Assembly: GCF_014648195.1 (NCBI RefSeq)
Contig: NZ_BMQQ01000005.1
Span: 122,012-186,011, forward strand
Direction: 5' to 3'
From: Streptomyces purpureus
GTDB lineage: Bacteria > Actinomycetota > Actinomycetes > Streptomycetales > Streptomycetaceae
DNA length: 64,000 nt
How positions within the stretch are numbered: position 1 is the stretch's first letter; the number at the start of each line of letters is the position of its first letter. Of this stretch, positions 51,051 through 58,928 are shown one piece after another. The notes under the pieces are model-generated. The model had not been told where the DNA came from. It ran no database searches and was given only the letters and a program-made list of their open reading frames with translations. The translations under genes and the position numbers were made by a program.

Positions 51051-52410
51051 GCTGGCATGGATCACGCTGGGCAAGCACCCTCAGCTCGGCCTCACCGCCG
51101 CCACCCTCCACGACGACTTCGGCTCCGCGAACCGGCTGCTGCTCGATGCCGGATTCTCCACCGGGCATCCCGACTTCGCCTATGCCCTCGGCGACAGCCG
51201 TCCGGACGAGGTCCGGGCGACGCTTCAGCAGCTCTACAGCACCGTGGCCAGCCACTACGTCGCCATCGACGACGCCTCGCTCGACGGCCCCATGCACACC
51301 AGCCCTGCGCCGCCACGTGGTTCAGAGCCCGCGCACCCGCCGCCCCCGTCACCGCGCCAGCCGGGCTCGCGGGCGGCCGATCTCACCCGGTTCGCCGAGG
51401 AGCTGTCGGGTCGGCTCCCCGGCTCCTGGACTGCCACCGTCCACGAACACGCGGCAGAGGGAGGCCAGCTCCCGCTCAGCGAACGGGTCTGGGATTGCGG
51501 CCACGTGAGCTGGGCCCTCTCCGAGTTCACCCCACATCGAAGCGCCGTGCTCACCGGTGACTCAGGGATCGAGCTCCTGGTCACCGACCGCCCCCTGCGC
51601 AAGCACGAATTCCTCATCGCCGCGTTCGAGCCACGAGGCAGCGTGTTCGACACGACCACCAAGACACCCAACGGCATCGTCGTGAGCAACGACCCGATGC
51701 GAGCCGCCTCCCGAGTGACAACCCGCCTGCTGCCCCGGTACCACGAGGCCGTCCGCGAGACCCGGCTCAGCCAAGTCGCCAAGTCGGTGGCTGCCGGCCA
51801 GCGCGTTCTGGCCGAATGGGACGCGGTCTCGGACAGCCTGTGCGATGCCGATCACTGGCCGCTCGACGAGCGGTACGGCCTGCGCCAACAGGTACGGGAC
51901 GCGGAAATGTGGGCGCAGTTCGCTCCCTTCCTCGAGCACGGTCCCACCCTGGTCGCGCACGCCGAGGAAGAGCTTCCTCTCCTTGATCCCGCGGAGCGTG
52001 CGGCCGGGCGCTGGGCGTACCGGCTCCGTGCCTTGCGCGAGGCACTGGACGGCGGCGCCCGGGTGCAGGCCGAGTTCCAGGTGGTCGCCGAGGCGCTCCT
52101 GCCCGACCATCCTCGCTCGAAGGCGGTGTTCGCGGACGCCGTGGCCGTGCGCAACGCCGAGGGCTGGCACTACTCCCTGACCTGGATGGACAACGCCGGC
52201 GTCCTCGTCGACATCGCGCGCGCCGACAAGGCGCCGCCCGCGCCACCGACCCGACCGCTCCGTGCGCAGCAGGTCCGGTCGCCACGCGCCGAGGCTGCCC
52301 TTTCCTGGTCGCCACACGCCGCCCGCCAGATCACCGCGGCGATCGAGAAGAACGCCGGTCCGCCGGCCATCCGCTTCTTCAACTCCAGCAGGCCGCCGCG
52401 CTCACGCTGA
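51043..52410 (+). CDS. Accessory protein A of a five-member paralogous family (455 aa)
   Basis: A soluble 455-aa protein. Residues 5-80 (ITLGKHPQLGLTAATLHDDF then LLLDAGFSTGHPDFAYAL) form the domain shared with four smaller neighbours at 53728, 54219, 55540 and 56277. The middle part includes a second strand-rich domain (about 110-240) and a helical region with charged pairs (240-380). The end is a disordered stretch terminating in RPPRSR. No known domain or catalytic motif is evident. It lies between the VirB4-like gene and an IS-like insertion; transfer function is inferred from position only. Confidence 0.68.
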   Translation: MAELAWITLGKHPQLGLTAATLHDDFGSANRLLLDAGFSTGHPDFAYALGDSRPDEVRATLQQLYSTVASHYVAIDDASLDGPMHTSPAPPRGSEPAHPPPPSPRQPGSRAADLTRFAEELSGRLPGSWTATVHEHAAEGGQLPLSERVWDCGHVSWALSEFTPHRSAVLTGDSGIELLVTDRPLRKHEFLIAAFEPRGSVFDTTTKTPNGIVVSNDPMRAASRVTTRLLPRYHEAVRETRLSQVAKSVAAGQRVLAEWDAVSDSLCDADHWPLDERYGLRQQVRDAEMWAQFAPFLEHGPTLVAHAEEELPLLDPAERAAGRWAYRLRALREALDGGARVQAEFQVVAEALLPDHPRSKAVFADAVAVRNAEGWHYSLTWMDNAGVLVDIARADKAPPAPPTRPLRAQQVRSPRAEAALSWSPHAARQITAAIEKNAGPPAIRFFNSSRPPRSR

Positions 52411-52630
52411 CTAGCTCCGTACTTCGCGGGTCACTCATTTGCACAGCCCCCGAGCTTGATCACGGTCCTCAGGTGATCGTGCTTCGGCGGGTTCTGCAAC
52501 TCGGACCGCTGCGCTGATCGGTGGCTGGCCCGCTGCGATCAGTTGATCTTCCCGAATGGGTGACCTGCGGAGAAGGATCTAGCGCCGGGGCACCCGTCCA
52601 CCAGTGGCACTACCCGCAGTACGCCCTCAC

Positions 52631-53020
52631 TCAGCAGTCGTAGCTCTTGAGCGTCTTCGAGGCACCGGTGGCCGACTTCAGGTAGTCGTTCTCCGACTTC
52701 AGGCTCTGGTTCTCCGACTTCAGGATCTCGTTCTCCGCCGTCGACTCCGCCAACTGCACGACCAGTCCGGCAGCCATGGACAGGAGCCCCTCGTGCTTCG
52801 TCTGGAGCTCCTTGTACTTCCAGGCGAGGACTCCGATGGTGGTGGCCGCCAGAACGCTGGCGCCGGCCTTAACCACGCCCCTGGCTTTGCCGGACTTACC
52901 TCCGGCTGGCCCGGCACCGTCCTTGCCGATGCAAACGTGGCCCGTCTGGTGCGAGTGTTGTTGAGCCTCACCGAGATGGTCGCTCTGATACGAGCACGAT
53001 CCGCATTGGTAATGGGTCAT
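52631..53020 (-). CDS. Zinc-finger, membrane and coiled-coil protein
   Basis: A 129-aa protein beginning with a C2H2-like finger (CGSCSYQSDHLGEAQQHSHQ, then TGH). A Gly/Lys-rich linker leads to a hydrophobic segment (about 52-67, AGASVLAATTIGVLAW). A coiled coil in heptads rich in Leu, Lys, Ser and Glu follows (NEILKSENQSLKSENDYLKS, about 97-117). The ATG at 53020 has GGGGGAGAGGA upstream. It lies within the IS-like segment, so it may be cargo. Function unknown. Confidence 0.62.
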   Translation of the reverse strand: MTHYQCGSCSYQSDHLGEAQQHSHQTGHVCIGKDGAGPAGGKSGKARGVVKAGASVLAATTIGVLAWKYKELQTKHEGLLSMAAGLVVQLAESTAENEILKSENQSLKSENDYLKSATGASKTLKSYDC

Positions 53021-53213
53021 CAGTCGTTCCTCTCCCCCCGGGGAGATGAGCTTGCCACAGGTCACGTGCCTCCGGCGTCCACTTGGTCATCCTCCGTACG
53101 TCCACCAACGCTGAGGGAAGGATGCGCACCTACACGGGCGTGCGCGCCCGCTAGTTGTGACCTATGCCGTCAACGCTCCCAGGAGGGCGCATGGCGCGGC
53201 ACGGGTAGCTCGT

Positions 53214-53624
53214 TCAGGTCTCTGGCCAGCGTGGGTGCGTCGGTTCCAGGCCGAGGAGGTCGAGGAGATGGAGCTGGACGCTGCGGCTGATGACGATGAT
53301 GGGCGGGTTGGTGGCGCCGACGACGCGTAGCCGCAGGCCGGAGAGATGGTAGAGGATCACCGGCCGGTGGGCCGGACCTGCTAGTTGCCGGATAGAGCCC
53401 GAGCATCTTCTGGTGGCTCCCGAGGGCCCGGCGGACCTGGCGCTCGATCGGCAGCGACAGGCAGAGCGCCCAGTCGCTTTTCCACCACGGCGCTGACGAC
53501 ACATTCCATGCGCGGACGCACCGTCCGTGGCCGCGGGGACCGGGAAAAGTTCGTCACGCCCCACCAATGCGGCCACGGCCCCAACAGATACTCCCACAGG
53601 CCCCGAACCAGCCGATTCAGTCAC
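53214..53624 (-). pseudogene. Decayed gene in the IS-like segment
   Basis: Three minus-strand frames between about 53600 and 53214 give protein-like pieces: one around WPHWWGVTNFSRSPRPRTVRPRM, one around LCLSLPIERQVRRALG and one around RPVILYHLSGLRLRVVGATN. They are in different frames and connect only through frameshifts. A transposase or small cargo protein is possible, but I do not recognise one. Treat as a remnant. Confidence 0.4.
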
Positions 53625-53727
53625 CCGCGAAGTACGGAACTAGCGCGAATCCACGGCCACACCAAATCCGCCTTTCGGCCGCATCCTCGTCCTCCGCACG
53701 GCCCCGACCTCTGCGAGGTGCATCTTC

Positions 53728-54192
53728 GTGGCGGAAACACGTCCGCACATCACCGTCGGCCATCACGACCAGTACGGCGTCGTGGCGGCGACGTCGCACG
53801 ACAACCACGTCGCCGAGCACATCCTGCGGCTCGTCGGCTTCGAGCGGCTGCCCGGCAGCACGCTGTACGGGCTGACCGATCCGCAGCGTGATCCGGTACG
53901 GCGCGGGGCGCAGGCGGTCCAGTCCCTGCGGGCCGCGCAGTACAGGGTCAACGCCGATGTCGCGTACGACCTCCAGCCCCATACCCGGCTCGGCACGGGC
54001 CGGGGCCTCCTGGAGCGGCTGGAGAAACCTTCCGCCTCACCGGTGGCGCCTGCGGCCCAGCAGCGCAGGTCCCAGGCCGCCACCGCCATCTCTCCGGCCC
54101 GCGCGACCGCGACGCCGGCGCGGCAGCCCGGCGTCGCCGTCGAGTACCGCCCTGCCCCCTCCGCCGCCCCGCAGCCGGTCCGCACCCGCTAG
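53728..54192 (+). CDS. Accessory protein B of the five-member family (154 aa)
   Basis: A 154-aa protein. Residues 8-85 (ITVGHHDQYGVVAATSHDNH, then LVGFERLPGSTLYGL and LRAAQYRVNADVAYDL) match the shared domain: a strand with His-x-x-x-Gly, helix, Gly-Phe turn, Tyr-x-Leu strand and second helix. The rest is an Ala/Pro/Gln-rich disordered tail ending PVRTR. The start is GTG at 53728 with GAGGTG about nine bases upstream. Function unknown; it lies between VirB4- and VirD4-like genes. Confidence 0.68.
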   Translation: MAETRPHITVGHHDQYGVVAATSHDNHVAEHILRLVGFERLPGSTLYGLTDPQRDPVRRGAQAVQSLRAAQYRVNADVAYDLQPHTRLGTGRGLLERLEKPSASPVAPAAQQRRSQAATAISPARATATPARQPGVAVEYRPAPSAAPQPVRTR

Positions 54193-54218
54193 ACCGTCCC
54201 CACCAAGGAGCCCGCGCG

Positions 54219-54992
54219 ATGACTCTGCAACTCGAACCGGAAGTCGCGTTCGGAATGCACCCCGACTACGGGGTGGCCGCCGCCGTCGCGGACGCCCGAC
54301 CGTTCCTCGACGAGGTCCTGCGCAAGCACCACTTCCGCTACAGCGAGTACCTCGACGTCTACCTGCTGGCGGACGACACTCCCCACAACACGGCGGTGCG
54401 GACCGTGGCCAGGGCGACCCGCGAATTCCAGGACGCTGGTCTGTCGGTCGCAGCCGATCCCAGGATCATGATCCCGCCGCCGGTCCCGACTCCGGACGGA
54501 GTCGCGGCGCGGGCGACACGGCCCGGCCAGTCCGTTACCGCGCTGACCGGCGAGCTGCACGAGCTGCGTCGCGCGGCGGACGTCTCCGAGGTCCTGGGAG
54601 AGATCCTCGACGAACACCACGGCGTCGTGCTCGACCTGGAGGAGTTCATCGACACGGCCGCCGCCTGGTGCGAGCGGCTCGACACTCCGCATGGTCACGA
54701 GCTGGGCCTTCATCTGCGCAACATCGCCCATCACGTCGCCTTCCTCGGCGACCGGCTCGTCGGCGCCCAGCTCGAACTGGCTGTCATGCCCGACGTGCCC
54801 CCCGAGAACGCCCCACCCCTGGCTGAGGTGCCGCTGCCCGAGCGGCAGGAGTGGCTCCGGGTCACGCACACCGCGCGAGCGCGCGCCGCCATGGCGTCGT
54901 CCCCCAACCGCCCGGCCAACGCACCGAAGCCGCAGGACGAGCCGGTGCCGCGCATCCAGGCAACGCCGACTGCCTCGAGTCGTACGCGCTGA
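54219..54992 (+). CDS. Accessory protein C of the five-member family (257 aa)
   Basis: A 257-aa protein. The shared domain covers residues 7-80 (VAFGMHPDYGVAAAVADARP through GLSVAADPRI). A second, helical domain (about 105-200: LTGELHELRRAADVSEVLGE, LDLEEFIDTAAAW, LRNIAHHVAFLG) resembles the corresponding part of the paralogue at 55540. The final 45 residues are Pro/Ala/Asn-rich and end TASSRTR. The ATG at 54219 has AAGGAG nine bases upstream. Function unknown. Confidence 0.68.
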   Translation: MTLQLEPEVAFGMHPDYGVAAAVADARPFLDEVLRKHHFRYSEYLDVYLLADDTPHNTAVRTVARATREFQDAGLSVAADPRIMIPPPVPTPDGVAARATRPGQSVTALTGELHELRRAADVSEVLGEILDEHHGVVLDLEEFIDTAAAWCERLDTPHGHELGLHLRNIAHHVAFLGDRLVGAQLELAVMPDVPPENAPPLAEVPLPERQEWLRVTHTARARAAMASSPNRPANAPKPQDEPVPRIQATPTASSRTR

Positions 54993-55026
54993 TCCTCCCT
55001 TTCTCGACGTTCAAGGAGTCCGGCTC

Positions 55027-55524
55027 ATGGCCGTGAAGAAGTTCTGGACCATCGACCACGCCTGCGGTCACACCGTCGAGGCCGATCTGTCCGACCGTCC
55101 GGCCGACCGCCGTGCTGGATACGCCCGCTGGCTCGCCGGCCGGGACTGCGCCGACTGCTGGCGGACCTCTCGCCCGGAGGACCCCGAGGCCACGGCCGAG
55201 TGGCTCGCGAAGCAGAGGGTGACCGAGCAGGCCGAGGCCGAGGCGTGGTCCGAGCAGTACCGCATGCCCCCGCTGGACGGCACCGACCGCGCGGTCGCCT
55301 GGGCCACCCGCTGTCGCCACCAGCTGGTCTCCGCCGCGTACACCGCGCTCGTCGTCGAAGGAACCACGAGCGAGACGGAGTGGGAGGCCATCGAGGACGC
55401 CGTACGGCTACTGACCCGCGCCGGCTGGTGGCTCGACCAGCGTGACGCCGACCCCGCGGACCTGCCCGAGCTGCTGGACGCCGCCTCCACCAGCGACCGG
55501 CCGACCGAGAACCCCCACTACTGA
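55027..55524 (+). CDS. Small zinc-ribbon-like hypothetical protein (165 aa)
   Basis: A 165-aa protein with a possible metal site made of CGH (HACGHTVEADL) and CADC (GRDCADCW) about 30 residues apart, followed by helical sequence rich in Trp and Glu. It sits inside the paralogue array but does not share its N-terminal domain or R-[S/T]-R end (it ends TENPHY). The ATG at 55027 follows AAGGAG. Function unknown. Confidence 0.6.
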   Translation: MAVKKFWTIDHACGHTVEADLSDRPADRRAGYARWLAGRDCADCWRTSRPEDPEATAEWLAKQRVTEQAEAEAWSEQYRMPPLDGTDRAVAWATRCRHQLVSAAYTALVVEGTTSETEWEAIEDAVRLLTRAGWWLDQRDADPADLPELLDAASTSDRPTENPHY

Positions 55525-55539
55525 ACGGACCACCACACG

Positions 55540-56247
55540 ATGCCCACCCCGCCCGACGTCGTCATCACACGCCATCCGACCGGCAATGTCACCGCCGAAG
55601 GCGGAGACGAACTCGCCACCACACTCCTCAAGCGCGCGGGCTACGTCATCGAGACAACGCCCCGGTCCTTCTGGTACCGCCTGCCCTGGGACATGGGCGA
55701 AGCCCGCGAGAACCAGATGGCCAGCCACGCGGCCCGCATGCTCAGCGCCGTCGGCTACCGCGTCGACCTCGGCCCCGATCTGCACGTGGGCCCCCTCACG
55801 ACGCCCTCCGACCCTCAGGGGAAACACGTCCTCGGCCACCAGGTCCTGCGGCTGACCGACGAACTCAACGGCGCCGAGGCGTACGAGACTGCCGCTGATC
55901 TCGCGGAGCACGTCCTGGACCCCCACGATGGTGTGCTCGTCCGCCTCAGTGAGTTCTTCGAGGCTGCCGCCGAGCAGGCCAAGGCATCCGAGACCGATGC
56001 CGGTTGGGATCTGTCGTACGACTTCGCGGAAGCCGCCGCGACGCTCACCGCCCTCGGCGAAGAACTGCACGACGCCACCGACCAGCTGCGCTCACTCAAT
56101 CGGCCGGCGAAGCCGAGCTGGCAGGCACGGGTCGCCAACTACTACGCGACCACCCCGGCCACCCAACGCACCGGAACACCCGCCGTCACACCCGAGGGGT
56201 CCGCTGCCGCTCCACCGCCCGCGTCCAGGCCGAACCGAACGCGCTGA
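55540..56247 (+). CDS. Accessory protein D of the five-member family (235 aa)
   Basis: A 235-aa protein. The shared domain covers residues 5-82 (VVITRHPTGNVTAEGGDELA, LLKRAGYVIETTPRSFWYRL, MLSAVGYRVDLG). The second domain (about 105-200: LTDELNGAEAYETAADLAEHV, LVRLSEFFEAAAE, LTALGEELHDATDQL) matches protein C. The C-terminal 40 residues are Thr/Pro/Ala-rich and end RPNRTR. It starts 15 bases after the preceding stop, in one operon. Function unknown. Confidence 0.68.
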   Translation: MPTPPDVVITRHPTGNVTAEGGDELATTLLKRAGYVIETTPRSFWYRLPWDMGEARENQMASHAARMLSAVGYRVDLGPDLHVGPLTTPSDPQGKHVLGHQVLRLTDELNGAEAYETAADLAEHVLDPHDGVLVRLSEFFEAAAEQAKASETDAGWDLSYDFAEAAATLTALGEELHDATDQLRSLNRPAKPSWQARVANYYATTPATQRTGTPAVTPEGSAAAPPPASRPNRTR

Positions 56248-56276
56248 CCAATCCCCTTCATCAGAGAGGCCGTTGC

Positions 56277-56714
56277 GTGTCCATCCTGCACGAAGAGTAC
56301 GGAACCGACGCCGAGATCTACCGCAAGCCGTTCAGCAACGAGGTGATCGCCGACTGCGGTGACCCGCGCGCCCACGAGGTGCTTGCCACGTGCGGCTTCG
56401 TGAAGAAGACCGTCCCGCCACACTACGTCTGGCACCAGCTGCCCGACGGACTGCCCGAGGAGGAACAAGCGCGGCGCGCCACGCGCGCCGCGTGCCTCCT
56501 GCGCGCCCGGGGCTTCGACGCGAACGTCGCCGAGGACCTGGTCTCCGAGGAAGCCGTCGCCGCCGTACGCGACGAGGTCCGGCGGCACCGGATCAGCGGC
56601 GCGGCCACGTCGTCCTCGTCGACCGTCGGTCCGGGCGCGCCACCGGCGCGCCCGGACACCACGGCCCCGGCCGCGCCCGCGGCTTCCTCCATCTCCGCCC
56701 ACCGCAGCCGCTAG
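56277..56714 (+). CDS. Accessory protein E of the five-member family (145 aa)
   Basis: A 145-aa protein. Residues 10-85 (AEIYRKPFSNEVIADCGDPR, VLATCGFVKKTVPPHYVWHQ, LLRARGFDANVAEDLV) are the most diverged copy of the shared domain. A short basic helix and a Ser/Ala/Pro-rich disordered tail follow, ending SAHRSR. The GTG at 56277 has GAGAGG eight bases upstream. It directly precedes the VirD4-like gene. Function unknown. Confidence 0.65.
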   Translation: MSILHEEYGTDAEIYRKPFSNEVIADCGDPRAHEVLATCGFVKKTVPPHYVWHQLPDGLPEEEQARRATRAACLLRARGFDANVAEDLVSEEAVAAVRDEVRRHRISGAATSSSSTVGPGAPPARPDTTAPAAPAASSISAHRSR

Positions 56715-56791
56715 GAGCCCCTCGTGACCACCAGAAGAACCCGCCGGCCCCAGCCCATCGCCCCTCTCGCACGACGTAACGGGACCGCGCC

Positions 56792-58591
56792 TTGTCTCCT
56801 GCACGCACCAGCACACCCTCGACCGCCACCGCCACCGGCACCGACTTCCTGCTGTACCTGATGCTGTCCGTCGCCGGCCTCGGCATGGGGGCCGGGACGC
56901 TGGCCTGGTTGTTCAGTAACGCCGCCAACACCCTCACCAGGTCCGGTTCCTGGGCCCCGTACGAGCCGACCGACGCGCTGCTCCACCCCCACGAGGTCTG
57001 GCCGCACCTTCCACAGCCGGTCCTCATCGGCGCCTGCTACGTCCTGCCCGCATTCGTACTCGTGGCCGCCGCGCTGCTCGGCGCGAAGGTGTGGCTGCGG
57101 CTGCGCCGCAACCCCAAGGGGCTGGCCGACCAGCGTGACCTGGCCGACCTGATGCCCAAGAAGATCGCGGCCAAGGCGATCGACCTCCGTCCAAGCCTCA
57201 AGGGCACCAAGCCCAAGGACGTCGTCCCCGACGACCGCGGCGTCCTGCTCGGCACGCTCACGCCCGGCGCGCGCGAGGTCCGCTCCTCGTGGGAGGACGT
57301 GATCCTGGCGATCATGGCACCCCGGTCCGGAAAGACCTCCGGCCTGGCGATCCCGGCGATCCTGCGCGCGCCCGGACCGGTGCTGCTGACCTCCAACAAG
57401 GCGGCCCGCGACGCCTACACCGCCACGCTCGCGGCCCGCGCCGAAGCCGGCACAGTCTGGACGCTCGATCCGCAGCAGATCGCCCACGCGCCCCAGACGA
57501 TGTGGTGGGACATCCTCGCGGACGCCCACGATCTCGCCGGAGCCCGCCGTCTGGCCGGGCACTTCGTGACCGCCTCCGTGGACGAGTCGAACGCGGGCGA
57601 CTTCTGGTCCACCGCCGCCGCGAACACGCTCACCGCGCTGTTCCTCGCCGCCGCCCGCGACCGGCGCCCGATCACCGACGTCCTGGCCTGGCTCGCCTCA
57701 CCGGCCGACCGCTCCCCCATCGACCTGCTCCAGGACGCCGGCCTCGACGCGGTCGCCGCCCAGCTCCAGGGCACCGTGGCCGGCGCCGTCGAGACCCGCG
57801 ACGGCATCTTCGAGACCGCTCGGCAGTACGCGAGCTGCCTGCTCGACCCGGCCATCGCCGCCTGGGTCACGCCGCCCAGCGGCCTCGGCAAGATCCGCGA
57901 GTTCAAGCCGGAGGCGTTCGCCACCGGCAAGGACACCCTGTTCCTGCTGTCGAAGGACGGCGGCGGCTCCGCCTCGGCGATCATCGCCGCCGCCGCCGAC
58001 GCGGTGATGCGCGCGGCCGTCATCCAGGCCGAGCGCGACGGCGGGCGGCTCGACGCCCCGCTGCTCGCGATCCTCGACGAGGCCGCCAACGTGTGCAAGA
58101 TCGCCGACCTGCCGGACCTGTACTCGCACCTCGGCTCCCGCGGCGTCATCCCGATCACGATCCTGCAGTCCTACCGCCAGGGCGTCCGGGTCTGGGGCGA
58201 GGCAGGGATGGACGCCCTGTGGTCAGCCGCGACGATCAAACTCGTCGGCTCGGGCATCGACGACGCCGACTTCGCGGACAAACTCAGCCGCCTGGTGGGC
58301 GATCACGACGTCCGTACGGTCTCGGTCTCCACCAGCGAGTCGGGCAAGTCCACATCGGTCTCCATGCGCCAGGAGCGCGTGCTGCCGGCGGATGCGATCC
58401 GCGCCCTGCGCAAGGGTTCCGCCCTGCTGCTGGCCACCGGCATCCGCCCCGCGCTCCTCGACCTCAAGCCCTGGTACCGGGAGCCGGACGCCGACCGGCT
58501 CGGCGCCGCGTCCGCCACGGCGACCGCGGCGATCACCGAGCGCGCGCTGGCCAAGAGCCGGCGCCGAGACGACTTCGGTCCGGCCGCATGA
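56792..58591 (+). CDS. VirD4/TraG-like coupling protein (T4CP)
   Basis: A 599-aa type IV coupling ATPase. Two N-terminal membrane segments (about 18-40 and 78-101) precede the motor: Walker A APRSGKTSG (176-184) and Walker B LLAILDEAANV. The GVIPITILQSYRQG strand with its Gln is also typical. It recruits the relaxosome and protein substrates to the mating channel. The start is TTG at 56792; the ribosome binding site is weak and no better in-frame start is close upstream. It follows the five-member accessory family. Confidence 0.88.
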   Translation: MSPARTSTPSTATATGTDFLLYLMLSVAGLGMGAGTLAWLFSNAANTLTRSGSWAPYEPTDALLHPHEVWPHLPQPVLIGACYVLPAFVLVAAALLGAKVWLRLRRNPKGLADQRDLADLMPKKIAAKAIDLRPSLKGTKPKDVVPDDRGVLLGTLTPGAREVRSSWEDVILAIMAPRSGKTSGLAIPAILRAPGPVLLTSNKAARDAYTATLAARAEAGTVWTLDPQQIAHAPQTMWWDILADAHDLAGARRLAGHFVTASVDESNAGDFWSTAAANTLTALFLAAARDRRPITDVLAWLASPADRSPIDLLQDAGLDAVAAQLQGTVAGAVETRDGIFETARQYASCLLDPAIAAWVTPPSGLGKIREFKPEAFATGKDTLFLLSKDGGGSASAIIAAAADAVMRAAVIQAERDGGRLDAPLLAILDEAANVCKIADLPDLYSHLGSRGVIPITILQSYRQGVRVWGEAGMDALWSAATIKLVGSGIDDADFADKLSRLVGDHDVRTVSVSTSESGKSTSVSMRQERVLPADAIRALRKGSALLLATGIRPALLDLKPWYREPDADRLGAASATATAAITERALAKSRRRDDFGPAA

Positions 58592-58691
58592 ACCCGGTGC
58601 TGCCAGGTGCCCGGCGGGCGAGACGCAACGGTGCACGCCCCCAACCGTCGCGTCCCTGGGCCTTCGCCCCCCATCTCCTTGAGGTACTCCC

Positions 58692-58928
58692 ATGTCCCAC
58701 CCCGCCCCGTCCTGGGCTTCGATCCGCCGGTCCGAGCGCCTCGCCGGCACACCCGTCGTACGGCGCGGCGCCGACTGGTGGCTCGTGTCCCCGTCCGGCT
58801 CCCTGCTCGCCTCAGACCCCGCGTTCACCGGTGAACTGGACCGCTTCGCCGCCGACCTAGCCGCGGCCGACCGTGCAGTCGCCGAGATCCGCGCCCAGGG
58901 CAAGCCCTCGCGCAAGGCACGGCCGTGA
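58692..58928 (+). CDS. Small hypothetical protein, 78 aa
   Basis: A 78-aa soluble protein (MSHPAPSWASIRRSERLAG then DWWLVSPSGSLLAS and a helical end). GAGG occurs about ten bases before the ATG (CTTGAGGTACTCCC), and the gene overlaps the next by four bases (GTGA). Probably part of the same operon. Function unknown. Confidence 0.55.
   Translation: MSHPAPSWASIRRSERLAGTPVVRRGADWWLVSPSGSLLASDPAFTGELDRFAADLAAADRAVAEIRAQGKPSRKARP

Larger units (their letters stand above)
52411..53643. mobile_element. IS-like segment with terminal inverted repeats at CTAG
   Basis: The ends are inverted repeats: TCCGTACTTCGCGGGT near 52416-52431 and its complement at 53622-53637. Similarity continues for about 26 bases in total with three mismatches, bounded by CTAG on both sides (52411 and 53640), as in a 4-bp target duplication. 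CTAG is a common target for IS5-group elements. No intact transposase is inside; the right part holds a decayed frame on the minus strand and the left part a small gene. It separates two members of the paralogous array. Confidence 0.65.

Noticed and set aside
51043-52410. Relaxase for the conjugative element
   Set aside because: The 455-aa protein lacks the HUH histidine triad and catalytic tyrosine patterns of relaxases and is instead related to its small neighbours.
56724-56860. 45-codon GTG frame before the VirD4-like gene
   Set aside because: Pro/Arg-rich peptide of chance composition overlapping the VirD4 N-terminus; no supporting feature beyond an upstream AGGAG.
58588-58860. Frame starting ATGA-coupled to the VirD4-like stop
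   Set aside because: It overlaps the better supported 78-aa gene out of frame and has low-complexity Pro/Arg composition.
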